Below are positions 35,306 through 45,651 of a DNA stretch of 64,000 nt, piece by piece. The stretch is from Gammaproteobacteria bacterium. Its GTDB lineage: Bacteria; Pseudomonadota; Gammaproteobacteria; Competibacterales; Competibacteraceae. The position numbers and the translations under genes were made by a program. Below the pieces are notes generated by a model. It had not been told where the DNA came from. It made no database searches and saw only the letters and a program-made list of their open reading frames with translations. The stretch lies in contig JACKNC010000001.1 in NCBI GenBank assembly GCA_024235095.1, positions 967,501 to 1,031,500 on the forward strand, read 5' to 3'. The first letter of the stretch is position 1; each line of letters starts with the position of its first letter.

Positions 35306-36193
35306 ATGCCGCTCGAAGACTTTATCATCACGGTGTTTTGCTGGGTAGATCAGCACCTGAATGCCCTGTTCGGGGATCGTCGTTTACGCCAGCGTGGCTT
35401 TGCCCCGAAACTGACGGATAGTGAAGTGATCACGATGGAAGTCGTCGGCGAGTTTTTGGGATTGGATACCGATGTGGGCATCTAGAAGTACTTTGGTCGT
35501 CATTGGCCGTCGTGGTTCCCGGAACTCGGATCGCGTACCACGTTCGCTCAGCAGGCGGCGAATCTTTGGGTGGTCAAGCAGGGGCTTCATCAGCAACTCC
35601 TGAGCGAGTTGGCGGCAGCGATGGACCCGATTCACTTGGTGGATGGCTTCCCCCTGCCCGTGTGTGTGTTGACCCGCGCGCCCCAATGCCGGTTATTTCC
35701 TGAGGTGGCGGACTTGGGCTATTGTGCGGCAAAAAAGCAGTATTATTATGGGCTTCACGGTCATCTGATGATCACGATCCATGGCGTCATCACGGCGTGT
35801 ACCGTGACCCCTGCGACCGGTGATGAACGTGAGGCGTTGTGGGATTTGACCGAAGGGGTTCAGGGTTTAGTGATTGGCGACAAAGGTTACCTGAACGCCT
35901 TTCTCCAAGCCGAATTGGCCGCGACCGGAATCAACCTGCAAACGCCACTGCGCGCTAATATGACTGATCCCCGTCCCCCCTGCGTGGTCCAGCAGCTTAC
36001 GAGAACCCGCCGCCTCGTGGAAACGGTCATTGGTCAGCTGACCGAACAGTTTCATTGTGAAAAAATCCGAGCGCGGGATGTTTGGCACTTGACCAGTCGG
36101 ATCGCCAGAAAAGTCTTAGCGCATACCTTGGGTATTTTTATGAACCGGCAAATCGGTCGGTCAGACCTCCAGTTTGAGGGCCTGATCGCCTGA
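35306..36193 (+). pseudogene. IS982 transposase with nonsense codon
   Basis: Begins MPLEDFIITVFCWVDQHL and shows SEVITMEVVGEFLGLDTD, then an in-frame TAG (35482-35484) where relatives have Trp in GIWKYF. The rest is intact, with SRTTFAQQAANLW, HLVDGFPLPVCVL and GDKGYLNAF, to the stop at 36193. The upstream leader is also cut by the IS4 insertion. Confidence 0.85.
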
Positions 36194-37554
36194 AAAGTCG
36201 AACATCGCGTTATAAGGAGTAAGCGATGCAGCGCCTATAGCTGCGCGCCGCCTCGCACGTGCTTCTAACAGGAAACTCTCCCGTGACAGATTATTCCCGG
36301 CTTTCGCGCCGTGATCTGCTGGCGAAACTGCGCGCCGCCGAGGCGGAGCTGAAGCGCATCCAAACCACCGGAGAAACCGAGAATCGGCAAGCGGATTCGG
36401 GCAGCTGCTTGTTCGCCGCCACCGAATTGCGCCGTCGCGCGGAAACACAATGGCAAGCGCAATACACACAAGCACGTCTACCGCTTGCTGAAGCTGAAAG
36501 CCAACAGTTAATTCACGAGTTGCAAGTCCACCAGATCGAATTGGAATTGCAGAATGAAGAACTGCGGGAGGTTAGCGCCCGGCTTCAACAGAGCCTGAAG
36601 CATTATACCGACGTCTATGACTTTGCTCCAACAAGCTATTTTATTCTCACTGACGATGGCGTTATCCAAGAAGTCAATTTGGCCGGCGCAGCCCTACTCG
36701 GCCAACAGCGATCTGATTTGATCGGCCAGTGCTTGGAGTTCTTTGTATCCGAGGATAGCTGGCCCACCTTCAACGCTTTTCTCGACCAGTTGACGAAGGG
36801 AATTTCCCCGGAAACTTGTGAAGTGGCTCTCGATCTGGAAAACGCGCTGCCTCGCCCGGTGCGCTTTGAAGGCGTGCCTATCGACTTCGGCATGGACCGG
36901 CGTTGTCACCTTATCGCTGTAGACATCACCCGATACAAGCAAATGGAAAAGAAATGGCGTGCGCGCGAACAGCAACTCTCCGCTTTTTTTCGCGCCGTGC
37001 CGGCAGGCATGGGCGTGACGGTGCAGCGCCGCTTTCAACAGGTGAACGACTATTTCTATCAGACGCTAGGTTACCGACCCGATGAAATCATCGGTCAGTC
37101 CACACGGATCGTATATCCCAGCGACGAAGTGTTCGAATGGATTGGCCAGGAAATACAGAATCAGATCAAACAGAATGGCTTGGCTGTCATAGAGACTCAA
37201 ACGCGATGCAAGGATAGCCGACTGATCGATATTCTTCTTCAAGTAATCCCATTGACGTCGAACCAGCCGGAATCAGGGTGGGTCTTCGTCGCCGTGGGCA
37301 TTACCGAACGCAAGCAGATGACGGAAATGCTGCGACAGGCCAAGGAGCGTCTGGAGTTGGTGATTGAAGGCGCCGATGTGGGACTATATGACGTTAACCT
37401 ACGGACGGGCGAAGTAGTGGTAAACGAACGCTATCTCCAGATACTGGATTATGCGCCGGGCGAAATGGCGATGACCGTACAGGGTTGGCGGGATCTGATT
37501 CACCCCGAGGATTTGCCACGGGTCGATCACGCCTGTGAGGAAGCTAAAAGAACA

Positions 37555-38616
37555 GGCTCAATATGGATTCCAGGCTGTTGAAGATGGCTCGCCCTGCCAA
37601 GGGACAGGAGCTACACTGAAGAGGTTTTGAACCGCCGCGCTCCAGGTTTCCCGTCGATGATCAACCTTCAGAATCTACTGGACGATGTCCGGTGTTACGA
37701 AACGGTCCGCCAACTGCGCTGGCCCGATGGGGTTCACTGCCCCCATTGTGGGGCGGCGAACGTGACGAAGCAGGGTCACGACACGACCCAACCGGCGCGA
37801 CAGAAATATCGGTGTGCTGGGTGCCATCGCTCTTTTGACGATCTAACCGGGACGGTGTTGGCCGGCCACCACCCGCCGTTACGAATTTGGATATTATGTT
37901 TATATTTTATGGGTTTGAACTTGTCTAATGCCCAGATTGCCCAAGAGTTGGCGTTGAATCCGGAGACGTGCAGCGGATGACCGAGCAACTGCGCCAAGGT
38001 ATCGTCGCCCGCCAACCCGAACCCACCTTGGCGGGGGAAGTGGAATGCGACGAGGTCTATATGGTGGCCGGGCATAAAGGGCATCCGGACGCGGTGAAAA
38101 AAAAGGCCGCCGCGGGCGGCGTCGCCGGCTGAAGGGGGCACGGGGTCGAGGCACCCTGGAGCAGGAAAAGCCGCCGATTCTCGGCATGATTGAGCGCGGC
38201 GGCGCGGTGGTCGTCCGGATGCTGGATAATGTCCAGCAAGCGACCATCCAACCGCTCCTTCAGACTTTCATCGCCCCGGGAACCCGGATTTATACCGATG
38301 AATATGCAATCTATAACCCATTGAAGGATTGGGGCTTTGATCATCATACGGTGTGTCACAGCCGGGGTGAATACGCCCGCGACGACGATGGCGATGGCTT
38401 CCATGAGATTCATGTTAATACCGCTGAGGGTTTCTGGTCCCTGTTGCGTTCCTGGTTGCGACCCCATCGAGGAATTTCGCAAGAAAAGCTGCCGCTCTAC
38501 CTGGGCTTCTTTCAGTTCGTGCATAACGTCCGCATTCGGGGCAAAGGCTTGCTCAGACCTCTCTTGGAACTGCTGGTCGCCTAACAACGCCAACTGACTG
38601 GAATCCATATTGAGCC
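37555..38616 (+). mobile_element. IS1595-family element, copy 2, inside the kinase gene
   Basis: Ends as in copy 1 and an 8-bp duplication AAAGAACA (37547 and 38617). 1062 bp, one base shorter than copy 1 because of a deletion in the transposase. Confidence 0.93.
37627..38584 (+). pseudogene. IS1595 transposase copy 2 with extra frameshift
   Basis: Same frames as copy 1, including the A AAA AAG heptamer, but one base is missing at CCGGAGACG (copy 1 has CCGGACGACG), ending the first frame at 37980 (stop after ELALNPETCSG). It should therefore be inactive unless complemented by copy 1. Confidence 0.82.
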
Positions 38617-39964
38617 AAAGAACAATGTATTTTAATGAAGAATATCGCATGCGTCACAAATCCGGGAACTGGATCTGGGTGCTGGATCGAGGCAAAGGGT
38701 TTGGTTGGGATGAGCATGGCGGCCCGTGGCGCCTCGCAGGAACTCATTTGGATATCAATGCTCGCAAACAGGCTGAACAGGCGTTAAGCACCAGAGAAAC
38801 TCTGCTGCGCGCCATCATGGAAAACAGTCCCGACCCAATTTTCATGATGGATCGCGCTTGTCGCCTGCGCTACGCCAATCCAGCAGCTCTAACGGCTCTC
38901 AATACATTCGGCGACCAGCCACGTTGGACTCAGGAAACCTTGATTGGCAAGACCTCTCTGGAATTCTTCGACGATCCGGTAGTGGGGCAAGCTGTGCTGG
39001 AAGCTAATCAGCGGGTGATAGAGTCCGAACAGACGATACAGACCGAGGAGCGAATCACCACAGGAGATGCAACGCGGATCTACCTGAGTATCCGCTCACC
39101 GATCCGGGATGGCGCCGGACAGATCGTTGGGCTGGTCGGGATCGCTCGCGACATCACCGAACAGAAACGAAATGAGGAACAACGTCTTGCGCAATTAACG
39201 AACCAGCGCGATACCCTGGTGCGGGAAGTTCATCATCGCATCAAGAATCATTTACAGGGGGTTAGTGGATTGTTACGTAACCGTATCGCTCGGCGTCCAG
39301 AATTGGCCGAAGACATGGAGGAGGTCATCGCGCAGATTTGCGCCATCGCTCACGTTTACGGTTTGCAGAGCCAACGCCCGGAGGGCCGGGTGCGGCTCGA
39401 TGAGTTGCTCAAAACTCTGACCCATGGAGCCACTGGAGTGGCGCCGATCCACTGCGCTTTGCCGGTGCTGAAATCCGGCGCAGCGGTGCTTCTGGCGCGG
39501 GAGGAAGCCGTTCCGCTAGCCCTGGTACTCAACGAACTGTTGGCCAACGCCCTCAAGCACAACGATGCCGCCAGACCAACCCGTCCGATTCAAGTAGCGG
39601 TGGAAATCAGCACGACCGAGCAACGAGTCGTGATCCGCAACGGTCCTGCTCTCTTAACGACCACTTTCGATTTTGCCGCAGGTCGAGGCTTGGGCACCGG
39701 CCTGGAATTGCTTCGAGCACTGCTTCCACCTCAGGGAGCTGCGCTAACGTTCCGCCAGCAAGCGGATGAAGTAGTAACCGAACTCCGCTTGACGCCTCCG
39801 GTTGTCGATGTTGAGTGCATTGAGGCTGGTAGGTCGTCATGACAACATCTCAAAGCGTGGAAAAACGGAGAATGGAAAACAACGCTACCACGGGGCCTTT
39901 TTGAAATATCCATACCAGAAGACAAAAAAGGTTAGACCTTTCGACCTAACCCCTTGTTTTATTT

Positions 39965-40066
39965 GGCGCGCCCGGAGAGATTCGAACTCCCGACCCCCTG
40001 GTTCATAGCCAGGTACTAATAAGCCACACACTTTAACCTCAACATCTTACAGCGTCCGGTCGCGCC
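39965..40066 (-). other. Atypical tRNA-like sequence or tRNA pseudogene
   Basis: The minus strand has an acceptor-like 12-bp stem (GGCGCGACCGGA with TCCGGGCGCGCC, one mismatch), a T-arm GGGAGTTCGAATCTCTC, and an anticodon stem-loop CCTGG-CTATGAA-CCAGG. The loop would read ATG, not a bacterial anticodon, and the D-arm region is replaced by about 46 bases without a D-loop. A decayed Met-type tRNA is likely. The 39843-40211 gap holds nothing else recognised. Confidence 0.5.
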
Positions 40067-40211
40067 GTAAAAGACAAAAAAGGACTCCCGCAAGCGGGTC
40101 ATGGTCTGCGCATCGACCGCCGCCGGCAACGCAGCGATGATCTAGCGCAAGTCATCAGTGGTATGATTCAGTGTCACACTTACCTACTCACTTTGCGCAC
40201 TTCCAAATTTT

Positions 40212-41876
40212 GTCCTCCTGTAAATTTTCCTGTGATGCTCTATGCGTTTGAAACTAACCGCAAGTTTGACGGATCATTCGCGGCTTCTTGAGGAAACCAG
40301 ACAGAATCCCATTCATTATTGAGTTCGATCACCTTTAAAATGCCTAAACTTCGACTTCCTGCAGGACGCCAACTCATCCCTTTTTTCTTCTGACGACGTC
40401 CGATAACTTGATCACAGCCTTTCTCGATAGAACCACTTCCGATGGGTTTGCCTGCAATCTGACGACTTCGATAATCGATAATTTCATGCTGATGTTTTTC
40501 AAGATAATTGATCAGTTCAAGATGCTTTTCTGCATTTTTGGGTTGCACCTGCTCGACTAAGTAATTCAAAACCGTGACAACATCACCACGCCAGAGGTGA
40601 TAGAACATAAACTTTAGATGCTGATTCTTCTCATCCTTATTCAAGGCAATCATACTCATTAAATCACGAATTTTTTTACCAAGATGGTACCAATCCAGGA
40701 TAATCAGCACGGTGATACCAAATACCGCCCAAAGATGCTCACGAATGATTTTTGCGCCATCTGTAATCGCGATAATCGGCAATGGCTTTTCTTCTTTCCC
40801 ATAATCTTCAATCACCCGGCTTTTCAGAATATCAGCAACCGGAATGATCGCTTTCCCCTGTCGATCAATCGGTGCGGTCAGGTATTCAAGATCGCCGTCT
40901 TTATTTTCAAAGAGAATGACGTCACTCGATACGGCAGACGTCTTCTTCGGTGCGGATTTCTCTGGCACTTCTTCCTTTATAACTGATTGTTTTCTTATAC
41001 GATTTTCTTTCTGACCACGGACTTGAATGGCATCTTCGAAAATCAGAATTTCCCGACTTTCTGGGTCGTAAATATCAACATCAGGGTCAATGTTGATGAC
41101 AGAACCACTCGTCTTCGATAAGGTTTCTTCCACTTGCGCGACGCACGCTTGACTGAGCGCTTGCGCCTTTTCAACCACCACATGGTGGATTTTTTGGTCA
41201 CTGAGTTGTCGGAACCCGGTGACCCTCTCTATTAAATCGGATACATCGATATAGCTTAAGCGATTGCTATAATAAGCGGAGAATTCTTTTAACCGATCAC
41301 TCACATAATCTTCCTGAAATTGATCCGTCAAATCAAAGTAGGTTCGATGAGGCAAACTAGGGTATTCTCGATCAATAAATCGCTGAAGTCTAAATTCAAA
41401 AGGTCCATGAAGCGTCTTAATCTTGATGGGTGTTGTCCCATTGCAAATCAAGTCTTTTTTTTATCCTGAATAAAGATGTTTTGAGCCGCTTCTAACAAAT
41501 CAGCCTGAAGATCCGGTAGTGCATTTTTCTTAAATTCTTCAACTGCACCTTCAATACAATGCAAGCTTTGATTTCTCCAATCCAAAGAATATGTTCGTGT
41601 GGATCGATGATCAATAATACGACCTTCATCATCACGAAGAATCAATTCAACGGTCGGCATGGCGCTTCTCCAGATCAAAGAGGAGGCGTGGTTTTTTACA
41701 GAATTTCTGGACGCATCCTCAGCCGCCGCCCGATCGGCAGCCTTCCATGGATTTCGCCCTTTTTCAAAATCAATCAATGCCCTAATAGGCCGGCTCCAAA
41801 AGAGTTCTTGAAAAAGCAAAAAGTTAGATATCAGTATACCCTATGGTTTGTCTATCACAGGAAAATTTACAGGACC
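40212..41876 (-). mobile_element. ISKra4-like element
   Basis: Ends contain GTCCTCCTGTAAATTTTCC (40212) and, inverted, GGAAAATTTACAGGAC (to 41876). It carries a two-frame transposase. Exact outer limits may lie a few bases further out because similarity continues weakly into AAATTTT-type flanks. Confidence 0.7.
40240..41660 (-). CDS. ISKra4-family transposase, probable programmed -1 frameshift
   Basis: The first frame starts at 41660 (MPTVELILRDDEGRIIDHRS, GGAG upstream) and ends FIQDKKKT at 41448. A AAA AAG lies at that KKK; a -1 shift gives KKKDLICNGTTPIKI and enters the main frame to 40240. The catalytic part has AITDGAKIIREHLWAVFG, ILDWYHLGKKIRDLM and GKPIGSGSIEKGCDQVIGRR. The AT-richer composition contrasts with host genes. 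An upstream in-frame start at 41819 exists but lacks similar support. Confidence 0.8.
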
Positions 41877-42072
41877 AATTTTTTTGGGGCATGATAAAGA
41901 CTCCGCATTAAAGCTAAACCGTCGTCAGGGCAGGTTGACCTTAAACCGTTTCTTCACCATCACGGTGAGTAGCGCGGTCCACACGCGATGATAAAACAGC
42001 GCTAGCAAAGCAATACGCGACAACCGCTGATCCCCCTTCATCACTCCATCATCGACTGATTCATAGCAAACC

Positions 42073-42621
42073 ATGCGCAGGAAAGACCTCTGGATTTTTA
42101 TCGGTGTTCTGATACTCATCATCCCACTGGTTGCTCAGGAGCGTATCGCCATGACTTTCACTCTGCAATCCCCGGCCTTTGCCGAGGGCCAGCCGATTCC
42201 CGTTCAGTATACCTGCCAAGGCCAGGACATTTCTCCGCCCCTGACCTGGACCGGCGTTCCCGACAACACTCGCAGTTTGGTCTTGATCGTCGATGATCCG
42301 GATGCACCCGATCCCCAGGCTCCGAGAATGACCTGGGTGCATTGGGTCTTGTACAATATTCCCCCCGAGGCACCCGGACTGGCCGAAGGCATTGCGACTG
42401 CACACCTGCCACCAGGAACGGAAGAAGGTCTCAACGACTGGCGACGCACCGGTTACGGTGGCCCCTGCCCGCCCATCGGTCGCCATCGCTATTTCCACAA
42501 ACTCTATGCTCTGGATACGCGCCTAGCGGGTTTGACTAAGCCCACCAAAGCCCAAGTCGAAGCCGCCATGCAGGGGCATCTGCTCGCGCAAGCCGTACTC
42601 ATCGGCACCTATCAGAAATAA
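42073..42621 (+). CDS. YbhB/YbcL family (PEBP / Raf kinase inhibitor-like) protein
   Basis: 182 residues with a hydrophobic N-terminus (LWIFIGVLILIIPLVAQ) that may export or anchor it. The phosphatidylethanolamine-binding fold is shown by SPPLTWTGVPDNTRSLVLIV, DPDAPDPQAPRMTWVHWVLY and the pocket motif GRHRYFHKLYALD. The role in bacteria is not known. If translation starts at 42151 (MTFTLQSPAF) the protein would be cytosolic. Confidence 0.85.
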   Translation: MRRKDLWIFIGVLILIIPLVAQERIAMTFTLQSPAFAEGQPIPVQYTCQGQDISPPLTWTGVPDNTRSLVLIVDDPDAPDPQAPRMTWVHWVLYNIPPEAPGLAEGIATAHLPPGTEEGLNDWRRTGYGGPCPPIGRHRYFHKLYALDTRLAGLTKPTKAQVEAAMQGHLLAQAVLIGTYQK

Positions 42622-42689
42622 GCGACACGTTTTTGCCGATGACGCCATGACCCGCCGCGTTCGCCTGTCGCTGGTCGTAAACCGCAGTG

Positions 42690-43046
42690 CTATCCTTCGC
42701 CGGCGAACACGTCCACAAACTGCCGAATTGCTTGCTTCAACGCCGTGATGGCTTCCTCCAGGGTGGCGCATTCTGGCGTATCCAACAACTGGGCGTCGCC
42801 GACGTTGGCGCTGCTCCAGCAGCAGGCCGGTTTGCCCACCGTGAAGTCATCACGCCAAGCCCCTTGGACCTGGGTGACGGTCACAAAATAGCAAGGCCCC
42901 GTGAGCGCGTCAGGATCGGGCGCATAGGCTCCCCACACCGTCAAACCCCTGTAGTCCGGGTCCGCCTGCTCATGGTAATCCCAATCGCTCAGGCGCGGAA
43001 AATGCGCTTTCATGACGTTCAATACGTCTTGTATGACGGGTGACAT
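42690..43046 (-). CDS. Hypothetical protein, 118 residues
   Basis: Starts MSPVIQDVLNVMKAHFPRL with GGAGGAG directly upstream, which decides for 43046 over the open frame reaching 43295. Soluble, acidic, with WDYHEQADPDYRGLTVWGAY and a C-terminal helix TLEEAITALKQAIRQFVDVF. I do not recognise a family. Confidence 0.6.
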   Translation of the reverse strand: MSPVIQDVLNVMKAHFPRLSDWDYHEQADPDYRGLTVWGAYAPDPDALTGPCYFVTVTQVQGAWRDDFTVGKPACCWSSANVGDAQLLDTPECATLEEAITALKQAIRQFVDVFAGEG

Positions 43047-43114
43047 GGACTCCTCCACCAATAGATTCATCAACAACACGCAAGTTACGATCCCGGTTGA
43101 CCGGCCTACAGCCT

Positions 43115-43399
43115 TTACCGGGCCTGCCGAAACGTCAAATTCAGCCGCTGATCCCCCAACAGAGGATGGCCAGCCCGATCGCTGACCCAACCGAGCGCAC
43201 CGCAATTCGTCATCGCCACCGACATCCGGTGACCGCTGGGCGTGATCATGTGGCGCAACGGCGCTTGCGCCAGGATGGGCTGTAACGCCCTCCATAACGC
43301 CGGGACATCCCTTGTGGCGAAGCCCCGCAGCAGTCGGGCGCCCGGCCCCAACGTCGCTGACTCCAACCCAGGCATCGTTTCCAATAACACACCATTCAT
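43115..43399 (-). pseudogene. Truncated alkB (2OG-Fe(II) DNA/RNA dealkylase), N-terminal part
   Basis: From the ATG at 43399 the frame reads like the AlkB N-terminus: GARLLRGFATRDVPALWRAL then HMITPSGHRMSVAMTNCGAL, close to E. coli TPGGYTMSVAMTNCGHLGW. After GWVSDRAGHP similarity stops and the frame ends at 43115, so the jelly-roll core with the HxD iron site is absent. An IS982-like element sits just upstream, which also removes the promoter. An AlkA-like gene is located on the other side of that element. Confidence 0.8.
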
Positions 43400-43411
43400 T
43401 AGTAAGGATAA

Positions 43412-44391
43412 ATGCGAATTAAGCGCTACGAAAAATTTCAGGAAAAACAAGCATAAAAATGGCAGCAGCCAGTCGCCCAAAGACATGGACTAATCATCCG
43501 GATGAGGAGCGGACTTTACTCGCTTTTTGAATACCGGTTTTTTCATTAATCCAATTGAAAAATGATTCAATGGGCTGACGGACTTGACTGATGGCACGAG
43601 ATAACCATTGATCAGCAACATCTAAATATTCCTGACCTTTTTGTCTCTTAATCGGTGTTAACAACTCGATTCCTTGTAGGGCCGCGATCGGTTTCAAATA
43701 CGCATATGATTTATCACCATACGCTCTATTTTCGGGTAAGTAAGGTAATAGACTCTCCAAAACTTTCCCATCATCTTCATTAGCAGGAGTGATGCCGATA
43801 TAATCAGGAAAAGGTAAGCTGCCGATCTGCTGCTGGCCTAAAACATGCAATTTTACGCCATAATAATACAGCTTCTTCGATGCACAGTAGCCCCGACTGG
43901 CATACTCTGGAGCAACGCGTGCATTGAAGCTATGCCCTTGCTGAGCAAGAATAATCGGTTGAGAATCCAGCAACCAATCACCCAAAATAGGGCCACGGGC
44001 CGACAGAATTTCGACGAGCGGCGCGAAAACATCACAGACTTTATTCACCCGTTGCACAAATCCAGGATACGAGGGCAAATTCGGAAACCAATCACCCAGA
44101 TGACGTTGAGCTTCGTCATAGATCGTTTTAATTTGACTGTGTTTACTTATAATCCCAAATAAGAAAATAGTAATCACCTCTTCATCCGTAAATGATAGAT
44201 CGCAGTAAGGACTAAATCTTTGGCAATAAACCCAAAGCTCTTCTTGATAGTGTTTGCAAACCATATCATAAAGGGTAATTAACTGAATTTGCCAGTCCAT
44301 CGTAGCCGCTCCAATAGGTGTGGTGAGAAGCACCTATTATACAATGGACTGGCAATCTAATTTATCCAATACCGTTAGCTCTTAATTCGCA
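43412..44391 (-). mobile_element. IS982-like element
   Basis: Inverted ends TGCGAATTAAGCGCTA (left) and TAGCTCTTAATTCGCA (right, one mismatch). About 980 bp with one transposase frame. AT-richer than its surroundings. Family assignment is tentative. Confidence 0.7.
43419..44300 (-). pseudogene. IS982-like transposase with in-frame TGA
   Basis: Begins MDWQIQLITLYDMVCKHYQ and includes SFTDEEVITIFLFGI, LPSYPGFVQRVNKVC, GDWLLDSQPIILAQ, YCASKKLYYYGVKLHV, YGDKSYAYLK and QPIESFFNWINEKTGIQ. After KVRSSSG an in-frame TGA (43494) is followed by a family-like tail LVHVFGRLAAAIFML to 43419, so one nonsense change has shortened it by about 25 residues. It might still be partly functional. Confidence 0.7.
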
Positions 44392-44588
44392 TATAATCCG
44401 TTCAGCATCGATCGTTTCTTGGCCCGCACCTCTTACCCTACCGGACCTGACCCAAAATCAAGCGCGTCGTACCCTGTCGATCCGCCTTGACGAGCACAGC
44501 GACAGGGTCTGCGATAAGAGTACATTCATACTCTCACAGACCGCCATGCCCCGAACCCCGGACGATACCGCCTATCTGGCGAAGGCGC

Positions 44589-45194
44589 TCACTGCTCACC
44601 TGACAACGCCCACAAATAGAACGACGCCACCGTTCCATAGGGCCGATAGCGTTCCCGATAGTGCATAAACTGTGTTCGATTCAGCGTCTCCAGGCCATAC
44701 AACCGCCGCATCCCGCGCTGAATCGCCTGGTCGCCGCGACTGACCACATCGGGTCGGCCCAAAGCGAAGATCAGCAGCATTTCCGCTGTCCACACGCCAA
44801 TCCCCGGCAACGCCGACAGCGTTTGCACTACAGCCGCATCCGGCAACGCCGACAGGGCCAACAAATCGAGATCGCCCTGCATGGCCTGACGACTCAGGTG
44901 CTGAATCCAGTCCGCTTTGCGTCGGGGTAATCCACAGGCGTGTAGATCCATGAAGGCTACGTTTGCCAACCGCTCCGGCGTCCATTCCCCCAATAAAGCG
45001 CCTAACCGCCGCCAGACCGTCGCCGCCGCTGTGTTGGAAATCTGTTGAGAAACGATGCTATGCACCAACCCGGTGAAGATATCCGGCTGCACTTCCCGTT
45101 CAATTCGCCCGATCCGGTCGATCACCGCGCCGAGCAACGAATCACGGTCTTTCAGGTGAGCGATTTCCAGCGGGCCATAGGGAAAATACGGCAT
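44589..45194 (-). CDS. DNA-3-methyladenine glycosylase, HhH-GPD (AlkA-like)
   Basis: Removes alkylated bases from DNA. 201 residues, shorter than E. coli AlkA because it lacks the N-terminal TBP-like domain, as in many bacterial homologues. FTGLVHSIVSQQISNTAAAT opens the domain; the hairpin is LSALPGIGVWTAEMLLIFAL and the catalytic Asp is in RPDVVSRGDQAIQRGM. A truncated alkB lies 1.2 kb away, hinting at a former alkylation repair cluster. The 44392-44588 gap holds an inverted pair ACCCTGTCG/CGACAGGGT. Confidence 0.87.
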   Translation of the reverse strand: MPYFPYGPLEIAHLKDRDSLLGAVIDRIGRIEREVQPDIFTGLVHSIVSQQISNTAAATVWRRLGALLGEWTPERLANVAFMDLHACGLPRRKADWIQHLSRQAMQGDLDLLALSALPDAAVVQTLSALPGIGVWTAEMLLIFALGRPDVVSRGDQAIQRGMRRLYGLETLNRTQFMHYRERYRPYGTVASFYLWALSGEQ

Positions 45195-45229
45195 GACAAC
45201 GGTTTGTCCCGGTGCCGAATGCGGTTCAG

Positions 45230-45466
45230 TTATCCCACTGCCTGTCGCTCAATACACTCCAGGGCTTCATCCAGCGAATCGGCATGGAATTCATGTTGTG
45301 CGTCCGGCCCCTGCCAGATGGCGACATGCGCCATCGGTTCAAACCACAGCCATTCCGTGCGGTTGGCCCACAGTTGGGCGTATGGAGTTAAGGCGATCAA
45401 GGGCAAACCCAGGATTTTGGCCGTCTGTTCGTTGAGGGGCCAGGGTTCAAAGGGAGAATGGGACAT
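45230..45466 (-). CDS. Hypothetical protein, 78 residues
   Basis: MSHSPFEPWPLNEQTAKILG start with GGAGGCGCTGCAC before the ATG. Contains WANRTEWLWFEPMAHVAIW and an acidic C-terminal helix SLDEALECIERQAVG. No family recognised. It overlaps no other credible gene and lies 35 bp downstream of the AlkA-like start, on the same strand. Confidence 0.5.
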   Translation of the reverse strand: MSHSPFEPWPLNEQTAKILGLPLIALTPYAQLWANRTEWLWFEPMAHVAIWQGPDAQHEFHADSLDEALECIERQAVG

Positions 45467-45651
45467 GTGCAGCGCCTCCAGCAAGTTGAACATTCCAAAG
45501 TTTAGCTCCGATGCGCGCCCAATGCACCGTAGAGGTGCTGTTCCAACCCAACCGCCCGAATGGTTGCGCCATCGGTCACTGGGTAAGAACGTCTCCCTCG
45601 CGGGTACGGTGGCGTGGCCCCGTGCGCCAGAGGGAAACTTGCCCTCCGCGT

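Larger units (their letters stand above)
33987..36210 (+). mobile_element. IS982-family element interrupted by an IS4 element
   Basis: Ends ACGCGATGTTCGACTTTT (33987) and GAAAAGTCGAACATCGCGT (to 36210) with a 7-bp duplication TATAAGG (33980 and 36211). The element is split in its 5' leader by the IS4 element at 34086-35287. Its transposase also has a nonsense codon, so it is not expected to move by itself. Confidence 0.9.
36283..39842 (+). pseudogene. PAS / HisKA_2 sensor histidine kinase split by IS1595
   Basis: Host codons 36283-37554 and 38625-39842 join in frame across one copy of the 8-bp duplication (EEAKRT then MYFNEEYRMRHKSGNW), giving about 829 residues. The order is: N-terminal coiled coil; PAS (DFAPTSYFILTDDGVIQEVN); PAS (FFRAVPAGMGVTVQRRFQQ); PAS_3, interrupted; PAS (MENSPDPIFMMDRACRLRY); H-box LVREVHHRIKNHLQG of HisKA_2; N-box LVLNELLANALKHN; G-box GRGLGTGLELL. 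GTG start with AGGAAA upstream. Likely cytoplasmic, partner of the ANTAR regulator at 30975. Insertion separates sensor from kinase core. Confidence 0.85.

Noticed and set aside
39802..40008. ORF ending in RDSNSRPPGS
   Set aside because: This peptide is the usual translation of a tRNA T-arm region; it is produced by the tRNA-like sequence at 39965-40066.
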